Shown piece after piece: positions 27,823-34,995 of a stretch of 64,000 nt of DNA (position 1 is its first letter; each line of letters begins with the position of its first letter). The notes below the pieces were generated by a model. The model saw only the letters and a list, made by a program, of their open reading frames with translations. It was not told the origin of the DNA and made no database searches. This stretch comes from Cryomorpha sp963748925 (GTDB taxonomy: Bacteria > Bacteroidota > Bacteroidia > Flavobacteriales_D > Cryomorphaceae). The DNA lies in NCBI GenBank assembly GCA_963748925.1, contig CAVVKG010000009.1, forward strand, positions 923,282-987,281, read 5' to 3'. The position numbers and the translations under genes are program-made.

Positions 27823-30093
27823 ATGACTTTCGACATTGATATGATTAAGGCAGTATATGAAAAATACCCGGAGAGGGTAGCTGCCGCCAGAAAACTACTT
27901 GACAAGCCACTAACGCTTACCGAAAAAATTCTCTATACCCACCTCGCTGAAGGTGATGCCAAAGAAGCTTTTCAACGCGGAAAGTCTTATGTAGATTTCG
28001 CGCCGGACAGAATTGCCATGCAAGATGCGACAGCTCAGATGGCACTTTTGCAATTTATGCAGGCGGGCAAACCTCAAACGGCCGTACCAAGTACCGTTCA
28101 CTGCGATCACCTTATTCAGGCCAAAGAAGGCGCTGAGAAGGATTTGCAGGAGTCTATCAATAAAAGTTCAGAAGTATTCAACTTCCTTGACTCTGTGTCG
28201 AGTAAATACGGTATCGGATTTTGGAAACCTGGAGCCGGAATTATCCACCAGGTAGTACTTGAAAATTATGCTTTCCCGGGTGGAATGATGATTGGAACAG
28301 ACTCGCACACTGTTAATGCAGGAGGTCTGGGAATGGTGGCTGTTGGTGTTGGTGGTGCCGATGCTGTTGATGTTATGGCAGGAATGCCCTGGGAGCTTAA
28401 ATTCCCTAAACTTATTGGCGTTAAGCTTACCGGTAAACTCAGCGGATGGACTGCACCCAAGGATGTTATTCTTAAAGTGGCCGGTATCCTTACGGTAAAA
28501 GGTGGAACAGGTGCCATAATTGAATATTTTGGTGAAGGTGCTAAGAACATGTCCTGTACAGGTAAAGGCACCATTTGTAACATGGGAGCTGAGGTTGGAG
28601 CCACAACTTCTACCTTTGGTTACGACGAGTCGATGGAGCGCTACTTGCGCGCTACCGGTCGTGCCGATGTAGCAGATTTAGCAAATGACGTTCGCGAGCA
28701 CCTTACAGGCGATGATGAAGTTTATGCCAGTCCGGAAAAATATTTCGATCAGGTAATAGAAATTGATCTTTCCACTTTAGCTCCACATATAAACGGACCG
28801 TTTACACCTGATTTGGCGACAGCCGTTTCTGATATGAAAGATGTAGCCGGCAAAAGCGACTGGCCTACAGAAATTGAATGGGGGCTTATTGGGTCTTGTA
28901 CCAACTCTTCCTACGAAGATATTTCTCGCGCCAGCTCAATTGCCGAAGATGCTTTAGCAAAAGGACTTCGCCCAAAAGCTGAGTTCGGAATCAATCCCGG
29001 GTCAGAGCAAGTGCGGTTTACCATTGCACGTGATGGCTATATCGATACATTCGAAAAACTGGGAGCTAAGATATTCACCAATGCTTGCGGACCTTGTATC
29101 GGGCAATGGGATCGTGCTGGAGCTGATAAAAAGAAGAAAAATTCTATTATTCATTCGTTTAACAGAAATTTCTCAAAGAGAGCCGATGGGAATCCAAATA
29201 CCCATGCTTTTGTTGCCTCTCCGGAAATGGTCGCCGCGATTGCAATTTCGGGCGATTTGACGTTTAACCCGCTTACTGATACGCTTACAAATGATAAAGG
29301 TGAGCAGGTAAAATTAGCCGAACCTACCGGTTTTGAGCTTCCGCCAAAAGGTTTTGATGTAGAGGATTCGGGTTACAAAGCACCGGCAGCTTCAGCAAGC
29401 GAGGTTGATGTTGTTGTAAAATCAGACTCAAACCGTTTGCAATTGCTTACGCCCTTCGAGCCATGGGATGGTGAGAATATTACCGGGATGAAACTGCTTA
29501 TTAAAGCTTTCGGTAAATGTACCACCGACCATATTTCTATGGCTGGACCGTGGTTGCGTTACCGCGGACACCTTGATAATATTTCAAACAACACTCTTAC
29601 CGGTGCCGTAAATGCTTTCAATAAGGAGACCGATAAAGTAAAGAATCAACTCACAGGTGAATATGGCACTGTGCCTGATGTACAGCGTGCATACAAGGCT
29701 GCCGGTATACCAACAATAGTAGTTGGAGATCATAACTATGGTGAAGGTTCATCACGTGAGCATGCAGCTATGCAGCCACGTCACCTCGGTGTGAAAATTG
29801 TTCTTGTTAAGTCGTTTGCGCGTATTCATGAAACTAATTTGAAAAAACAGGGAATGCTGGGTCTTACTTTTGCAAATGAAGCCGACTACGATAAAGTACG
29901 TGAAAATGACACCATTGAGACAATGAATCTTGATCAATTTGCTGAAGGGAAACCTATTGACATTAAGTTTAAGCATGACGATGGTACAGAAGATGTTATC
30001 AAGACGAATCATACGTATAATGCAGGTCAGATAGCTTGGTTTAAGGCCGGTTCTGCGCTAAACCTGATAAAGAGATTGCAAGCAGAAAATTGA
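27823..30093 (+). CDS. acn: Aconitate hydratase (mitochondrial-type, [4Fe-4S])
   Basis: A 756-residue TCA-cycle enzyme interconverting citrate and isocitrate via cis-aconitate. The three cluster cysteines are visible in IGSCTNSSYED and NACGPCIGQWDR. Substrate-site elements include GTDSHTVNAGGLGMV and, in the C-terminal swivel domain, GDHNYGEGSSREHAAMQPRHLG. The overall length and the order of domains 1-3, linker and swivel domain 4 match the mitochondrial-type aconitase usual in Bacteroidota, not AcnB. The ATG at 27823 (MTFDIDMIKAVYEKYPERV) is preferred over a frame opening 39 bases earlier, since the extra residues overlap the likely promoter. A strong terminator follows at 30114. Confidence 0.95.
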   Translation: MTFDIDMIKAVYEKYPERVAAARKLLDKPLTLTEKILYTHLAEGDAKEAFQRGKSYVDFAPDRIAMQDATAQMALLQFMQAGKPQTAVPSTVHCDHLIQAKEGAEKDLQESINKSSEVFNFLDSVSSKYGIGFWKPGAGIIHQVVLENYAFPGGMMIGTDSHTVNAGGLGMVAVGVGGADAVDVMAGMPWELKFPKLIGVKLTGKLSGWTAPKDVILKVAGILTVKGGTGAIIEYFGEGAKNMSCTGKGTICNMGAEVGATTSTFGYDESMERYLRATGRADVADLANDVREHLTGDDEVYASPEKYFDQVIEIDLSTLAPHINGPFTPDLATAVSDMKDVAGKSDWPTEIEWGLIGSCTNSSYEDISRASSIAEDALAKGLRPKAEFGINPGSEQVRFTIARDGYIDTFEKLGAKIFTNACGPCIGQWDRAGADKKKKNSIIHSFNRNFSKRADGNPNTHAFVASPEMVAAIAISGDLTFNPLTDTLTNDKGEQVKLAEPTGFELPPKGFDVEDSGYKAPAASASEVDVVVKSDSNRLQLLTPFEPWDGENITGMKLLIKAFGKCTTDHISMAGPWLRYRGHLDNISNNTLTGAVNAFNKETDKVKNQLTGEYGTVPDVQRAYKAAGIPTIVVGDHNYGEGSSREHAAMQPRHLGVKIVLVKSFARIHETNLKKQGMLGLTFANEADYDKVRENDTIETMNLDQFAEGKPIDIKFKHDDGTEDVIKTNHTYNAGQIAWFKAGSALNLIKRLQAEN

Positions 30094-30113
30094 TTTTTTT
30101 CTAGAAATGAATT

Positions 30114-30148
30114 AAAAACCCCGGCAAATTTTTTTGTCGGGGTTTTTT
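30114..30148 (+). terminator. Intrinsic terminator of aconitase
   Basis: Arms AACCCCGGCAAA and TTTGTCGGGGTT pair (one G-T), followed by six T. It is 21 bases after the stop codon. Confidence 0.9.
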
Positions 30149-30177
30149 ACTAGGAATTCAAGTTTGATCAGAATAAG

Positions 30178-30207
30178 TTTGATTTTTACAAAAATCAATT
30201 ATCTTCG
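30178..30207 (+). promoter_or_regulatory. Promoter of the beta-barrel protein gene
   Basis: TTTG at 30178-30181 and TATCTTCG at 30200-30207 are separated by 18 bases, close to the Bacteroidota consensus TTG-N19-TAnnTTTG. The ATG follows 26 bases after the -7 box. Confidence 0.65.
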
Positions 30208-30233
30208 ACCCGAAATATAAAAAACTAAATTTC

Positions 30234-30827
30234 ATGAAAAAATTAATTCTTGGTATTGCTACATCTGTAGCATTGATGTTTGTTGGTCAAGCTAACGCTC
30301 AGCTAAACTATGGAAGTGCAGGTTTGGAATTCGCTATCCCAATGGGAGATTTTGCTGATGTCGCAAACTTTGGTATTGGAGGTTCAGGTCTTTACGAAGT
30401 AGGGATTACTGACAATATAGCAGCTTTGGTTAATGCTGGTGTTCTATTTTATGCAACTGAAGAGGAGGAAGTAAGTATAACTCAAATTCCTATTCAAGTG
30501 GGTGCACGTTATTATATAACGGAGCAAAGAGAGTCACTTTTTTTCGGATTCAAGACAGGAGTTCACTTAACTATGATTGGGTATGACATTGATCTAATTG
30601 AGGAGAATCAGATCTAAGTTAAACTTCAGTATTGCTCCGGAAGTTGGTTACTTTATTAATGAAAATATTTCAGTTTCATTAAAGTACCAAATCGTTACTG
30701 CACTAAAGGATGAAGAGATAGAAACCACGTTACCAATCCAATTTCGGGATTTTCAACCACTACTACAACTACTATAGAAGGTGTTCCTGCCAGCTACCTT
30801 GGTCTTCGCATAGCATATAGCTTCTAA
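30234..30827 (+). pseudogene. Small outer-membrane beta-barrel protein, two compensating frameshifts
   Basis: A signal peptide (about 1-22, ending ANAQ) is followed by amphipathic beta-strands of the small porin-like / outer-membrane beta-barrel type (GLEFAIPMGDFADVANFG, VGARYYITEQRESLFFGFKTG). The frame stops at 30615. The +1 frame continues sensibly as SKLNFSIAPEVGYFINENIS and LKYQIVTALKD, and from about 30730 the original frame resumes as NPISGFST... ending SYLGLRIAYSF with the terminal Phe expected of outer-membrane barrels. One inserted base near 30609-30613 and one missing base near 30721-30731 therefore cancel: 30234-30827 is exactly 198 codons (197 residues). A good promoter and a terminator frame the gene, arguing that it is a real, functional unit with sequencing errors, although true decay cannot be excluded. 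Confidence 0.75.
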
Positions 30828-30849
30828 GTCCAATATATTATCATATTAT

Positions 30850-30884
30850 AAACCGCCGGAACAAATCGTTTCGGCGGTTTTTTT
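30850..30884 (+). terminator. Intrinsic terminator of the beta-barrel gene
   Basis: Arms AAACCGCCG and CGGCGGTTT pair across a short loop and are followed by a T-run. It begins 23 bases after the inferred stop at 30827, supporting that reading of the gene's end. Confidence 0.9.
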
Positions 30885-30936
30885 ATTTCTATCTAATGAA
30901 TTCCATTATTTTTGACCTTTCTGAAAAAAACTATTT

Positions 30937-31980
30937 GTGACTGATTTAAAGAATGATCTCCTAATTCGTGCCGCTAAAGGTGAGGAAGTAGAGCGCACAC
31001 CTGTATGGCTTATGCGTCAGGCAGGCAGGATTTTGCCTGAGTACCGGGCAGTAAGAAACAGCCTTTCGGGTTTTAAAGAATTGGTAGAAACACCACAGCT
31101 CGCTGCTGAGGTAACCATTCAGCCCGTCGATATTTTGGGCGTCGATGCTGCCATTATCTTTTCAGATATTCTTGTGATTCCCGAGGCAATGGGTCTTACG
31201 TATGAAATGATTGAAAAGAAGGGTCCCTATTTTCCAAAAACCATCAATAGTGAAGCCGACTTCCACAGTATTCGTGTAGCCGAGGGTGGCGAATTGCAAT
31301 ACGTTTACGATGCAATTGAGCATACCCTAAAAGGACTTGATGGCCGGGTGCCACTTATTGGTTTTGCCGGAGCTCCTTTCACAATATTTTGCTATATGAT
31401 AGAAGGTAGCGGTTCGAAAACCTTTTCGAAAGCACGTAAAATGCTTTGGCAAAGACCCGATTTGGCACACCGCCTTCTCGATATGATTACAGATTCAACT
31501 ATAAACTATCTGCAGAAGCAGATTGATGCCGGTGTGCACCTGGTTCAAATATTTGACTCCTGGGCTGGTATTCTTTCTTCTGATCAATACAGAATTTTTG
31601 GAATACCTTACCTTGAGAAAATTTGCAAGGCAATTGATTTACGCGTTCCCGTTACGCTTTTTGCAAAAGGAGCCCATTTTTCAATTCGCGATTTGGCTCT
31701 GCTCGAGTGCAACACAATCGGATTGGACTGGAATATGCCTATTACCCTGGCAAGACAGATGTCAGGACCCCAAAAAACTCTTCAGGGAAACCTTGATCCT
31801 ACTACACTGTACGCTGATGGCAAGGAAATTGTAAAGCAAACAGAGAATATGCTTGCGGCGTTCGGTCCTAAAATGCATATTGCCAACTTAGGCCACGGGG
31901 TGTATCCCGATACGAACCCCGAAGCCGTTAAAATATTTATTGATACAGTCAAAAATTATAACCATGATAAAAAACAGTAA
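30937..31980 (+). CDS. hemE: Uroporphyrinogen decarboxylase
   Basis: A 347-residue cytosolic enzyme of haem synthesis, decarboxylating the four acetate side chains of uroporphyrinogen III to coproporphyrinogen III. Landmarks: WLMRQAGRILPEYR (about 22-35, substrate-binding Arg residues), ILVIPEAMG, GFAGAPFTIFCYMIEG, FDSWAGILS and NLGHGVYPDT with the conserved His near the end. Translation appears to start at GTG (30937), because the protein begins TDLKNDLLIRAAKGE and no in-frame ATG precedes it. Its last 17 bases overlap the start of the downstream OmpA-family gene. Length and motifs are complete. Confidence 0.94.
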   Translation: MTDLKNDLLIRAAKGEEVERTPVWLMRQAGRILPEYRAVRNSLSGFKELVETPQLAAEVTIQPVDILGVDAAIIFSDILVIPEAMGLTYEMIEKKGPYFPKTINSEADFHSIRVAEGGELQYVYDAIEHTLKGLDGRVPLIGFAGAPFTIFCYMIEGSGSKTFSKARKMLWQRPDLAHRLLDMITDSTINYLQKQIDAGVHLVQIFDSWAGILSSDQYRIFGIPYLEKICKAIDLRVPVTLFAKGAHFSIRDLALLECNTIGLDWNMPITLARQMSGPQKTLQGNLDPTTLYADGKEIVKQTENMLAAFGPKMHIANLGHGVYPDTNPEAVKIFIDTVKNYNHDKKQ

Positions 31981-33136
31981 ACTGCTTTTCTTTTTCGCCG
32001 GATTAATTGCATTTGCTCCTCTACAGGCGCAAGATGAAGATAATGATCCTGATAACTTGGTGCCAAACGGCAGCTTTGAAAAATTTGAAGGATCGCTGCG
32101 ACGTGATGAACAGTTTGATTTAACTGCCGATTGGGGATTTGCTAATGATGTGATTCCAGATCTTTTTGCAACCAATATCAAAAGTAGATATGTTTCTATT
32201 CCCGATAATATGTATGGGAAGGAAGATCCGGTAGAAGGTGAGAACTACGCCGGAATAGTAATGTACAGCTACCGCAGTAAGCGTCCGCGATCGTATGTTA
32301 CGGTGCAGCTTAAAGAGAAAATGAAGGAAAATAACCTTTATTGCATCCGTTACAGCGCATCATTGGCTGAACGCTCAAGGTATGCGTCTAACAACCTTGG
32401 TGCATTAATAACTCCCAAAAAGGTAAGCGAAAAAGGAACGGGAGCTATTACAAATTCTGCAGCAATGGTAAGCGATAGAAATGAGATTATTTCACAAACC
32501 GATGGTTGGTGGACATTTTGCAAGCGCTATGCCGCTAAAGGAAATGAGCAATACCTCACAATTGGAAATTTTGCTACCGATGCAAATACATCCAACGAAA
32601 CACGCGAAGTGTCTTCTGATTATGAAAAAGGCCCTGAAATTGCCGCTTACTATTTTATAGATAATGTAGAAGTGCGTAGTATTGAAGCGAATGAAAACTG
32701 TGGGTGTGCAAACACGAAAATTCCTGAGAGTAAAGTAATTTATTCGGCTTCTGTGCAGCTTAATGATGATATGACAATGTCAGAAAAAGTGGATGCGATC
32801 GATGCTTATTTCTACCAATATCAATCAGAAGTGGTTTCGGCAGCGGAGCGCACAATTGATCAAATAGTGGAAATGATGAAGGCTAATCCCTTAATGAAAG
32901 TTCAGGTAATAGCCCACACCGACGATGAAGAAGCTGAGCTGGCTAAGAAGGAACCTAGCCTTAAAACACTTGCAGAAGACCGAGCTAAAAATGTACGTGA
33001 GTATATGGCTGCACAAGGGGTTGACAGAACACAAATTTTAATGGACAATAAAGCCAATACAGAACCCGTTTCAAAAATGTCGACACCCATTTCACTGGCT
33101 AAAAATCGCAGGGTAGAATTTAGGATTGTACTCTAG
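31964..33136 (+). CDS. OmpA-family envelope protein (first paralogue)
   Basis: A 390-residue exported protein. The ATG at 31964, inside the 3' end of hemE, gives a signal peptide (MIKNSKLLFFFAGLIAFAP, ending LQAQ). An N-terminal jelly-roll-like segment begins NLVPNGSFEKFEG, the carbohydrate-binding-like opening often joined to OmpA domains in Flavobacteriales. The C-terminal OmpA domain (about 290-390) is divergent: HTDDEEAELAKKEPSLKTLA in place of the usual TDxxGxxxYNxxLS, but the Asp, the Arg of EDRAKNVREYM and NRRVEFRIVL are kept. OmpA domains bind peptidoglycan, tying it to the outer membrane. It is paralogous in architecture to the gene at 34996, from which an IS110 element separates it. 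Confidence 0.8.
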   Translation: MIKNSKLLFFFAGLIAFAPLQAQDEDNDPDNLVPNGSFEKFEGSLRRDEQFDLTADWGFANDVIPDLFATNIKSRYVSIPDNMYGKEDPVEGENYAGIVMYSYRSKRPRSYVTVQLKEKMKENNLYCIRYSASLAERSRYASNNLGALITPKKVSEKGTGAITNSAAMVSDRNEIISQTDGWWTFCKRYAAKGNEQYLTIGNFATDANTSNETREVSSDYEKGPEIAAYYFIDNVEVRSIEANENCGCANTKIPESKVIYSASVQLNDDMTMSEKVDAIDAYFYQYQSEVVSAAERTIDQIVEMMKANPLMKVQVIAHTDDEEAELAKKEPSLKTLAEDRAKNVREYMAAQGVDRTQILMDNKANTEPVSKMSTPISLAKNRRVEFRIVL

Positions 33137-33180
33137 TTAATAGATGTAAAATCAAAATGTTACGATTTGAAAACAGATTT

Positions 33181-33215
33181 GAATCCGGTGCGTATAAAAC
33201 ACCGGATTCTTTTTT
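33181..33215 (+). terminator. Intrinsic terminator of the OmpA-family gene
   Basis: Perfect 10-bp stem GAATCCGGTG (33181-33190) with CACCGGATTC (33200-33209) followed by TTTTTT, 45 bases after the stop. It marks intact native sequence to the left of the IS110 element. Confidence 0.93.
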
Positions 33216-33357
33216 ATGTCAGATATTATTTAAGTTTTGAAAATGCTTTTTTCAAACCTACCCAGAATACGTCACGTCGAGATTAAATTCAAAAAAAAAT
33301 CAAAAAGGGAGAAAATGACGTTTAACTAATCTGCTGAAATGCTCGTCACATCGATTT

Positions 33358-34371
33358 CTATGACAATATCAAGTGATTTTGATGATTTTTTAAATACGGT
33401 TGATTTCTGTTAATGACGGCAATAATGCGGTGTATTAATTTATTGCGTAATGCATTTAAAACAGACATTTTATTTTTCCCTTCATTAACTTTTCTCAGGT
33501 AGTAGTCTCTGAGCTCACCTTCGAGAGTTGAAGCTCTCATGGCGGCCATATGCAGTACTTTTTTCAATACTTTATCAGCATATACAGAGACTTTGGTGCG
33601 CCCTCTCACCGATGATCCGGATGAGTGCTCGAAAGGAGCCACGCCAGCAAAGCAGGCAAGTTTTCTTGCTTCATTGATGTTTTTAAATTCATTTGTTTTT
33701 ACCAATAGATACCACGTTAGTACTTTTCCAACCCCAGGAATCGATTGAAGCAAATCGCTATGATGAGAAAGCTGCTCATCTGCTTTGATCAGTGCCTGGA
33801 TGGCTTCCTCTATTCGTTTAATCTGCTTTTTAAGGTGCTTGATGTCTGCCTTGCTCTGGGCAATGATAAGCCGAGTTGCCATTCCTTTCTTTACGCAACA
33901 CAGCGCCTCCGTCGTACTCATTTCAGACCGTATGAGTTTCTGAAGTTTACTACGCCTGGAGAGCAATAAGGTCAGCTCTGATATGACCTCCCGTTTTGGT
34001 AAATACTCCGCAAGTTCGGCATAGTTCTTTGAAAGAAACTGTGCAATACGAAAACTGTCAATACAGTCGGTTTTGCCTCTTACCAACCCCATGCTCTTAC
34101 TCATATGCAATGGAGAAAGTAAATAAAGCACAACAGCCGTTTGAGAAAAAACCTCTAAAGATGGTAAGCTGTAATTTCCTGTATTCTCAATACCAATGGC
34201 AATATCAGATTCTTTCAATGCATACTCATCCAGCAGCATTTTCAAGTGTTTCTTAATTGAAGGCCGTGTATTCTTCACCACGTGATGAACCGGTCTCCCT
34301 GCTAAAATAAGGGTCATATCAACTGTGCTTTTGCTGACATCAATACCAATGAAATAAGTTGGATTCTTCAT
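33358..34371 (-). CDS. IS110-family transposase (DEDD recombinase)
   Basis: A 337-residue DEDD-type site-specific transposase. The N-terminal RuvC-like domain shows the four acidic residues in FIGIDVSKS (Asp), IGIENTGNY (Glu) and GKTDCIDSFRIA (two Asp); a coiled coil (about 185-215) leads to the C-terminal Transposase_20 domain with IPGVGKVLTWYLL and CFAGVAPFEHSSGSSVRGRTKVS, where the Ser of the SSG-S segment is the expected recombinase nucleophile. I choose the ATG at 34371 (MKNPTYFIGIDVSKS) over the frame from 34410. IS110 transposases use a non-coding bridge RNA from the same element to select donor and target; the leader here contains a candidate stem. The gene looks intact, so the element may be active. 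Confidence 0.93.
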   Translation of the reverse strand: MKNPTYFIGIDVSKSTVDMTLILAGRPVHHVVKNTRPSIKKHLKMLLDEYALKESDIAIGIENTGNYSLPSLEVFSQTAVVLYLLSPLHMSKSMGLVRGKTDCIDSFRIAQFLSKNYAELAEYLPKREVISELTLLLSRRSKLQKLIRSEMSTTEALCCVKKGMATRLIIAQSKADIKHLKKQIKRIEEAIQALIKADEQLSHHSDLLQSIPGVGKVLTWYLLVKTNEFKNINEARKLACFAGVAPFEHSSGSSVRGRTKVSVYADKVLKKVLHMAAMRASTLEGELRDYYLRKVNEGKNKMSVLNALRNKLIHRIIAVINRNQPYLKNHQNHLILS

Positions 34372-34473
34372 GATTTTTAATTTAGTTTTGTAATAACTCG
34401 GGATAGTCATGCATAAATCAACTCCTTAATAATAGGGCATAATCCCTGAATTTCTATTTGATACTTGCATGAT

Positions 34474-34544
34474 GAAAAAAGGAAAGGTCCGAATCGATGT
34501 ATAGCTCTTTGCTGGAGTGACAATGGTTTACCTTCCCTTTTCCC
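34474..34544 (-). ncRNA. Candidate IS110 bridge-RNA stem-loop upstream of the transposase
   Basis: In transposase-sense RNA, GGGAAAAGGGAAGGU (34544-34530) can pair over 15 positions with ACCUUUCCUUUUUUC (34488-34474), using three G-U wobbles, around a 41-base loop. On the opposite strand the same three pairs are A-C mismatches, so the structure favours RNA made from the transposase strand. It ends about 100 bases before the transposase ATG, the region where bridge RNAs of the IS110 group are encoded. The loop carries ACATCGATT, also present at 33348-33356 next to the putative right end. Extent and identity of the RNA are inferred. Confidence 0.4.
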
Positions 34545-34577
34545 GATTTGTAAAGCTAATACAAGTCTAAAGGAGTG

Positions 34578-34686
34578 CCGCGCTTTCCAGCTTAATTGTC
34601 TGCGCGGTGTATCGAGATGCGAAGCCGCAAGGTAAGTTCATTATGATTTTTTTAAAAGACTCTTGTTTGTCTTCGCATCTCGATAC
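34578..34686. repeat. Intergenic hairpins, including a perfect 16-bp inverted repeat
   Basis: GTATCGAGATGCGAAG (34609-34624) is the exact reverse complement of 34671-34686, with 46 bases between. Just left of it, CCGCGC (34578-34583) pairs with GCGCGG (34602-34607). Neither is followed by a T-run in a position to end a gene. The sequence resembles the chromosomal palindromes of REP type found between genes in Bacteroidota, but I cannot rule out that it belongs to the insertion sequence. The rest of 34762-34970 shows no gene. Confidence 0.7.
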
Positions 34687-34970
34687 AATTTTAGATCTAA
34701 GAAACTCTAAATCACTTCGCTCCTAAGAGTTTCTAAGACCTAAAACCACTCGATGTGACGAAACTTATTGATATTGTAATTGATTGATTTGAAACATATT
34801 ACTAAATTACGTCAATGATAGTGGTTTTCTTTTTTAGAACCTCTGTGAGCGCAGTGAATTTTTGTAACGGAATATTAATTAGAACCCACCGTTAAACTAT
34901 CATGTCTAAATCAACACAACATTACGCGTTTCCATATGGTTCGTATACGACCAATTTCATAGACTAAAAT

Positions 34971-34978
34971 TATCTTTG
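34971..34978 (+). promoter_or_regulatory. Probable -7 box of the second OmpA-family gene
   Basis: TATCTTTG is an exact match to TAnnTTTG and lies 17 bases before the ATG at 34996. The -33 element is not obvious. Confidence 0.55.
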
Positions 34979-34995
34979 CAATCGAGCCTTTAAAA

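Larger units (their letters stand above)
33343..34761 (-). mobile_element. IS110-family insertion sequence (boundaries provisional)
   Basis: One transposase gene with a non-coding leader of roughly 200-390 bases. A perfect 12-bp inverted repeat, TCGTCACATCGA at 33343-33354 and TCGATGTGACGA at 34750-34761, brackets it. I use these only as provisional limits, because IS110 elements often lack terminal inverted repeats, and a near-copy (CGTCACGTCGA at 33270-33280) lies outside the pair, so the motif could be a chromosomal repeat. The element sits between two OmpA-family paralogues. True ends need comparison with an empty site. Nothing indicates passenger genes. Confidence 0.6.
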
